From positions 20,048 through 28,079 of the forward strand of contig DBTS01000120.1 in NCBI GenBank assembly GCA_002307175.1: a stretch of 8,032 nucleotides of DNA. Reading direction: 5' to 3'. Positions 6,469 through 8,032 of this stretch are shown one piece after another (positions within the stretch are counted from its first letter, which is position 1; each line of letters begins with the position of its first letter). The notes beneath the pieces were generated by a model. The model was given only the letters and a program-made list of their open reading frames with translations, did no database searches and had not been told where the DNA came from. The DNA is from Rhodocyclaceae bacterium UBA1310. GTDB taxonomy: Bacteria; Pseudomonadota; Gammaproteobacteria; Burkholderiales; Rhodocyclaceae. The translations under genes and the position numbers were made by a program.

Positions 6469-7533
6469 TCAGATTGCCGCGACAGGGTAGGAACCGAGCA
6501 CCTTCACGAAGGCAGCACGATCCACCAGGGCCTTCAACGCGGAACTGACGGCCGGGTCATCCCGATGCCCCTCGATATCCACGTAGAACACATACTCCCA
6601 GAGCCCGGTACGCGAAGGCCGGGATTCGAGCTTGGTCATGCTCACGCCTTGATCGGACAGCGGCTTGAGCAGACCATAGACTGCGCCTGGACGATTCGGT
6701 GCAGAGCACACAAAGGACGTCTTGTCGCGCCCTGAGGGGCCGGCATCATGCTTGCCGATCACAAGGAAACGCGTGGTATTGCTGGCGTCGTCCTCGATAT
6801 TCGGGAAAAGAATATCAAGCCCATAGCGCTGTGCCGCGTTTTCACCAGCAATCGCAGCTGATTCAGGATCTTCTGCCGCCATGCGGGCAGCCTCGGCATT
6901 GCTCGAGACAGCCTGACGCTCGACATGCGGTGCGTGCAGCGCCAGCCAGTCCGCACATTGCCCGAGCGACTGGGAATGGCTGTAAATACGCTTCACTGCG
7001 GAAAAATCGCGATTTTTCGACATCAGGTTGTGGCGCACCCGCAGGTTCACTTCGCCACACACCGAGACATTCGAGGCCAGCAGCAGATCCAGACTGCGGC
7101 TGACAGCCCCTTCCGTGGAATTCTCGACAGGCACCACACCATAGGCGACAGCCCCGGTCTCGACCGCATGAAACACTTCGTCGAAAGTCTGATGCGACAC
7201 AAAATCCGGTGCATCGCCAAAATGCTTTTGCGCCGCGGCCTCGGAGAACGTTCCCTCCGGCCCCAGGTGCGCCACCCGCATAGGCCTCTCCAGCCCCAGG
7301 CACCACGACATGATCTCGCGGAAGATGCGCTGCACCGCCTCGTTCGGCAAAGGGCCGGGGTTCCGCTCAGCGATCTTGCGCAGCACCTGCGCCTCGCGCT
7401 CGGGGCGGTACAGGGGGCCCTGTTTGACCTCCCCCACACGCTTGGCGCATTGCGCACGCCTCGACAGCAGTTCGAGAATCTGCGCGTCGATGCTGTCTAT
7501 CTGTTCACGCAAGTGCTGCAGTTCATCGCTCAT
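6469..7533 (-). CDS. pheA: Bifunctional chorismate mutase / prephenate dehydratase (P-protein)
   Basis: PheA converts chorismate to prephenate and then to phenylpyruvate, the precursor of phenylalanine. The 354-residue protein has three parts. Residues 1 to about 82 are an AroQ-type chorismate mutase (LREQIDSIDAQILELLSRR, with YRPEREAQVL at 42-51). Residues 86 to about 262 are prephenate dehydratase (VAHLGPEGTFSEAA 87-100, VPVENSTEGAV 134-144, SHSQSLGQC 185-193, and the catalytic NTTRF at 252-256). The ACT domain at about 272-350 has NRPGAVYGLL (280-289) and LESRPSR (302-308). The ESRP motif is part of the phenylalanine site in this family, so feedback inhibition by phenylalanine is likely. 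The ATG at 7533 overlaps the gyrA stop in ATGA, with GAGGGAG 10 bases upstream. Many Betaproteobacteria have serC between gyrA and pheA; here there is no room for it. Confidence 0.97.
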   Translation of the reverse strand: MSDELQHLREQIDSIDAQILELLSRRAQCAKRVGEVKQGPLYRPEREAQVLRKIAERNPGPLPNEAVQRIFREIMSWCLGLERPMRVAHLGPEGTFSEAAAQKHFGDAPDFVSHQTFDEVFHAVETGAVAYGVVPVENSTEGAVSRSLDLLLASNVSVCGEVNLRVRHNLMSKNRDFSAVKRIYSHSQSLGQCADWLALHAPHVERQAVSSNAEAARMAAEDPESAAIAGENAAQRYGLDILFPNIEDDASNTTRFLVIGKHDAGPSGRDKTSFVCSAPNRPGAVYGLLKPLSDQGVSMTKLESRPSRTGLWEYVFYVDIEGHRDDPAVSSALKALVDRAAFVKVLGSYPVAAI

Positions 7534-8032
7534 TGGGCGTCGTCTCCCTCGCCTTCATGACCATTGGCGATTTCGCCGTTTTCGTCTTCACCTTCAGTTT
7601 CTGCGTCGCTTTCAGTCTCAACGATCTTCTCGATGCTCGAAAGCTTGGCGCCATCGTCCAGATTGATCAGCGTCACACCCTGCGTGGAGCGGCCCAACTC
7701 ACGGATGTCCTTCACCGGGGTGCGGATCAGTACGCCGTTGTCGGCAATCAGCATCACGTGATCGGTCGGATCCACCAGAACAGCTGCCACCAGCTTCCCA
7801 TTCCGCTCGGAAGACTGGATCGCGATCATGCCCTTGGTGCCACGGCCATGCAGCGTGTACTCGCCAATCGCCGTACGCTTTCCGTAACCATTTTCGGTGG
7901 CCGTCAGCACGCTCTGGGTTTCACCCAGCGCGACGAGCATGGAGAGCACCTGCTGACCATCCTCGATCATCATGCCGCGTACGCCGCGGGCAGTGCGGCC
8001 CATCGGGCGCACATCGTTTTCATCAAAACGCA
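7530..8032 (-). CDS. gyrA: DNA gyrase subunit A, C-terminal end (5' part beyond window)
   Basis: This is the last 166 residues of GyrA, the DNA-cleaving subunit of gyrase, which introduces negative supercoils. The visible part belongs to the C-terminal beta-pinwheel that wraps DNA. RFDENDVRPMGRTARGVRGM, LTATENGYGKRTAIGEY, GTKGMIAIQSSERNG and ELGRSTQGVTLI correspond closely to the last blades of E. coli GyrA. It ends with a Glu/Asp-rich tail of about 30 residues, as in many GyrA proteins, where the tail tunes DNA wrapping. The active-site tyrosine, quinolone-resistance region and GyrA box lie outside the window. The GyrA reading, rather than ParC, rests on the match to GyrA-specific end blades and the acidic tail. 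The stop codon overlaps the pheA start. Confidence 0.96.
   Translation of the reverse strand, partial: RFDENDVRPMGRTARGVRGMMIEDGQQVLSMLVALGETQSVLTATENGYGKRTAIGEYTLHGRGTKGMIAIQSSERNGKLVAAVLVDPTDHVMLIADNGVLIRTPVKDIRELGRSTQGVTLINLDDGAKLSSIEKIVETESDAETEGEDENGEIANGHEGEGDDAQ
7544..7550 (-). promoter_or_regulatory. Ribosome binding site of pheA
   Basis: GAGGGAG near the gyrA 3' end lies 10 bases before the pheA ATG at 7533. It supports that start and efficient reinitiation at the 4-base overlap with gyrA. Confidence 0.5.

Noticed and set aside
6925..7560. A 211-codon plus-strand open frame opposite the first half of pheA.
   Set aside because: It is a shadow of pheA with no domain and an Arg/His/Leu-rich composition expected from antisense reading of GC-rich coding DNA.

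Overview
The window is a compact block of core bacterial genes, all on the minus strand. In transcription order (high to low coordinates) they are: the 3' end of gyrA, then pheA, hisC, tyrA, aroA, argS and cmk, and the 5' part of rpsA. The shared aromatic-amino-acid/cmk/rpsA cluster, the RpsA N-terminus (the stretch around EVVRID and NFVVVNAGLKSE) and a GC content in the upper fifties point to a betaproteobacterium. The order or genus cannot be fixed from this window. Every protein looks intact over its visible length. I see no mobile element, CRISPR array, tRNA, rRNA or broken gene.

Layout. 8032-7530 is the GyrA C-terminal end with an acidic tail. 7533-6469 is the bifunctional chorismate mutase/prephenate dehydratase, which overlaps gyrA by 4 bases. 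A 37-base gap with a small GC hairpin follows. 6431-5331 is a HisC-type aminotransferase, 5328-4459 prephenate/arogenate dehydrogenase, 4455-3166 EPSP synthase, 3162-1435 arginyl-tRNA synthetase and 1435-761 cytidylate kinase. The only sizeable gap is 120 bases (760-641); it holds two potential hairpins and a T-tract and precedes rpsA, which runs off the low-coordinate edge. No stretch longer than 300 bases lacks a gene.

How the genes work together. AroA makes EPSP, the precursor of chorismate. PheA and TyrA take chorismate/prephenate towards phenylalanine and tyrosine. The HisC-family aminotransferase probably supplies the transamination step for these acids as well as, or instead of, histidinol phosphate. 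Cmk (CMP/dCMP phosphorylation), ArgS (arginine charging) and ribosomal protein S1 tie the cluster to nucleotide supply and translation. From gyrA to cmk the spacing is at most 37 bases, with two overlaps, so one transcript with translational coupling is likely.

No new biological system was found. The most unusual points are: argS inserted between aroA and cmk; no serC between gyrA and pheA, which instead overlap; and an rpsA leader without a clear Shine-Dalgarno that carries hairpins and a U-rich tract, a possible S1 autoregulation site.
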